A stretch of DNA of 6,112 nt. Source: a bacterium. GTDB lineage: Bacteria; Vulcanimicrobiota; CADAWZ01. Shown piece after piece: positions 5,147 through 6,112 of the stretch (the first letter of the stretch is position 1; every line of letters begins with the position of its first letter). Location: assembly GCA_024409025.1 (NCBI GenBank), contig JAKSUM010000089.1, forward strand, positions 1-6,112, read 5' to 3'. A program made the translations under genes and the position numbers. The notes under the pieces were generated by a model. That model was not told where the DNA came from. It saw nothing but the letters and a program-made list of their open reading frames with translations, and did not search any database.

Positions 5147-6112
5147 ATGGCTGATAATATAAGTGCTCTCCAGGAGCAAGCTGAAGCTTGCAGGGCAAAG
5201 CTTGATCTGGATAATGCTAAGGGCTGCTACGATAATATTCTTGAAATTGATCCGGAGAATGCTAAGGCCTGCAGGGAGATTGCGAAAATTTGTTCTTTGC
5301 GCGGCAAATTGCAGGAAGCTATCGAGAAATATGTAGAGCTCCTTGAAATTTATGAGAAAGCAAAGGATTTCAAGAACGCTCTTGACGTTGCCGATCTTCT
5401 TAAAAGAATAGATCCTCAGAATTGTGTATGCAGAGTGCATGCCATACAAATCTATAAGGAAATGCATGATACCTCTGCGGCTGTAAAAGGCTATCTTGAG
5501 CTTGCAGGACTTTATGCCGAGCTTGGAGAGGGTGATGAATCTGTCAGCCTGCTGAAGAAGGCTAAGGAGATAGATCCTTCGGATCTTGATATTACCGTCG
5601 CTATTGCTGAATTCTACATGAATCAGGGGCAGATGAGCGAGTCCGCAAACCATTTCAGGGCTGCTGCTTACGCTTTTCTTCAGAAGAGGGATTTTGAAAA
5701 GGCTCACCAGCTTTTCAGCAGAGTCAAGCTTCTTGTCCCTAATGATATAGAGCTGCTTCTCATACTTGGAAACCTTAATTATATGCTTGGCCGAATCGAT
5801 GAGGCTGCAATAGATTTTAGAAAAGCATTTACTCTTGATTTGACAAATGTGGATGCTCTTATGGCATATGGCTGCGTTCAGCAGATTAAAGGTCAATACA
5901 GGGACGCAAAGCTTGCTTTTACAAAGATTCTTGCTGTTAATACAAGCGATATAACCGTTATTGAAAAGCTTGGCGAGGTTGAACAGCTTACCGATAATGA
6001 GGAAAGCAGGGCTGAGGCTATAAAAAATTACCTTCTTGCCGCTTCCGCATATGAACAGATGGATGACAAGGACCATGCCATAAGGCTCTACAGAAGAGTT
6101 CTTAAGCTGTCT
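5147..6112 (+). CDS. Tetratricopeptide-repeat (TPR) protein, N-terminal 322 residues, cut by window edge
   Basis: Seen: an open frame of 322 codons to the window end, starting ATG 5147 with AAGGTGG at 5130-5136 about 10 bases upstream. There is no signal peptide or membrane segment, so a cytoplasmic scaffold is likely. The chain is entirely TPR-type helix pairs. Repeat-ending motifs EIDPEN (33-38), RIDPQN (87-92), EIDPSD (141-146) and LLVPND (195-200) are exactly 54 residues apart by their prolines (36, 90, 144, 198). Two ordinary 34-residue repeats follow, ending near 232 and 266, then another long unit at about 267-322. The two clearest canonical repeats are IELLLILGNLNYMLG and onward (201-234) and DALMAYGCVQQIKG and onward (236-268). 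TPR arrays bind partner proteins; neither partner nor process can be named. Preceded by a terminator and its own candidate promoter, so probably a separate unit from ettA. The C-terminus, which could carry an informative domain, is not visible. Confidence 0.85.
   Translation, partial: MADNISALQEQAEACRAKLDLDNAKGCYDNILEIDPENAKACREIAKICSLRGKLQEAIEKYVELLEIYEKAKDFKNALDVADLLKRIDPQNCVCRVHAIQIYKEMHDTSAAVKGYLELAGLYAELGEGDESVSLLKKAKEIDPSDLDITVAIAEFYMNQGQMSESANHFRAAAYAFLQKRDFEKAHQLFSRVKLLVPNDIELLLILGNLNYMLGRIDEAAIDFRKAFTLDLTNVDALMAYGCVQQIKGQYRDAKLAFTKILAVNTSDITVIEKLGEVEQLTDNEESRAEAIKNYLLAASAYEQMDDKDHAIRLYRRVLKLS

Noticed and set aside
5051..6076. Minus-strand open frame of 341 codons
   Set aside because: It lies antisense to the TPR gene, which has clear repeats and a ribosome-binding site. 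Its composition (many Ile, Lys, Ser, Cys without domain pattern) is that of a shadow frame.
1..6112. CRISPR array, insertion sequence, prophage or defence island
   Set aside because: No spaced direct repeats, transposase, integrase or terminal inverted repeats flanking a gene were seen; gene content is housekeeping-like apart from the PAC2 pair.

Overview
The window is bacterial, of moderate GC (roughly low 40s by eye), with dense protein-coding genes, many AGG/AGA arginine and ATA isoleucine codons, and Shine-Dalgarno-type starts. The phylum cannot be fixed from the sequence. EttA, an MltG-type transglycosylase and long cytoplasmic TPR proteins point to a bacterium with a peptidoglycan wall; the TPR style recalls deltaproteobacterial, elusimicrobial and similar lineages, but that is only an impression.

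Left block (1-2327, minus strand): three tightly coupled genes read right to left. The first is a PAC2-family protein (342 aa). The second is a diverged PAC2-like protein (285 aa) whose start overlaps the first gene's stop by 4 bases. The third is the 5' part of mltG, overlapping the second gene by 8 bases and leaving the window at position 1. PAC2 proteins are known as proteasome-assembly chaperones in eukaryotes; their role in most bacteria is unknown. A tandem pair coupled to a peptidoglycan-cutting enzyme is the most unusual gene arrangement here.

Middle (2328-2707): a 380-base divergent intergenic region. It holds long-range complementary segments (2399-2536), a small hairpin (2568-2593) and a plus-strand intrinsic-terminator-like hairpin with eight T residues (2592-2646) only about 60 bases before the next start codon. 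This suggests either a small RNA gene or an attenuated leader.

Right block (2708-4819, plus strand): an OsmC-family peroxidase-like protein and ettA, the ABC-F translational throttle, 18 bases apart and probably one operon. It ends in an unusually long perfect 30-bp palindrome (4827-4889) that probably terminates transcription. After an AT-rich gap with a possible promoter, a long TPR protein starts at 5147 and runs off the right edge. Its repeats follow a regular 54/54/54/34/34/57-residue spacing.

No mobile element, CRISPR array, tRNA or rRNA was seen.
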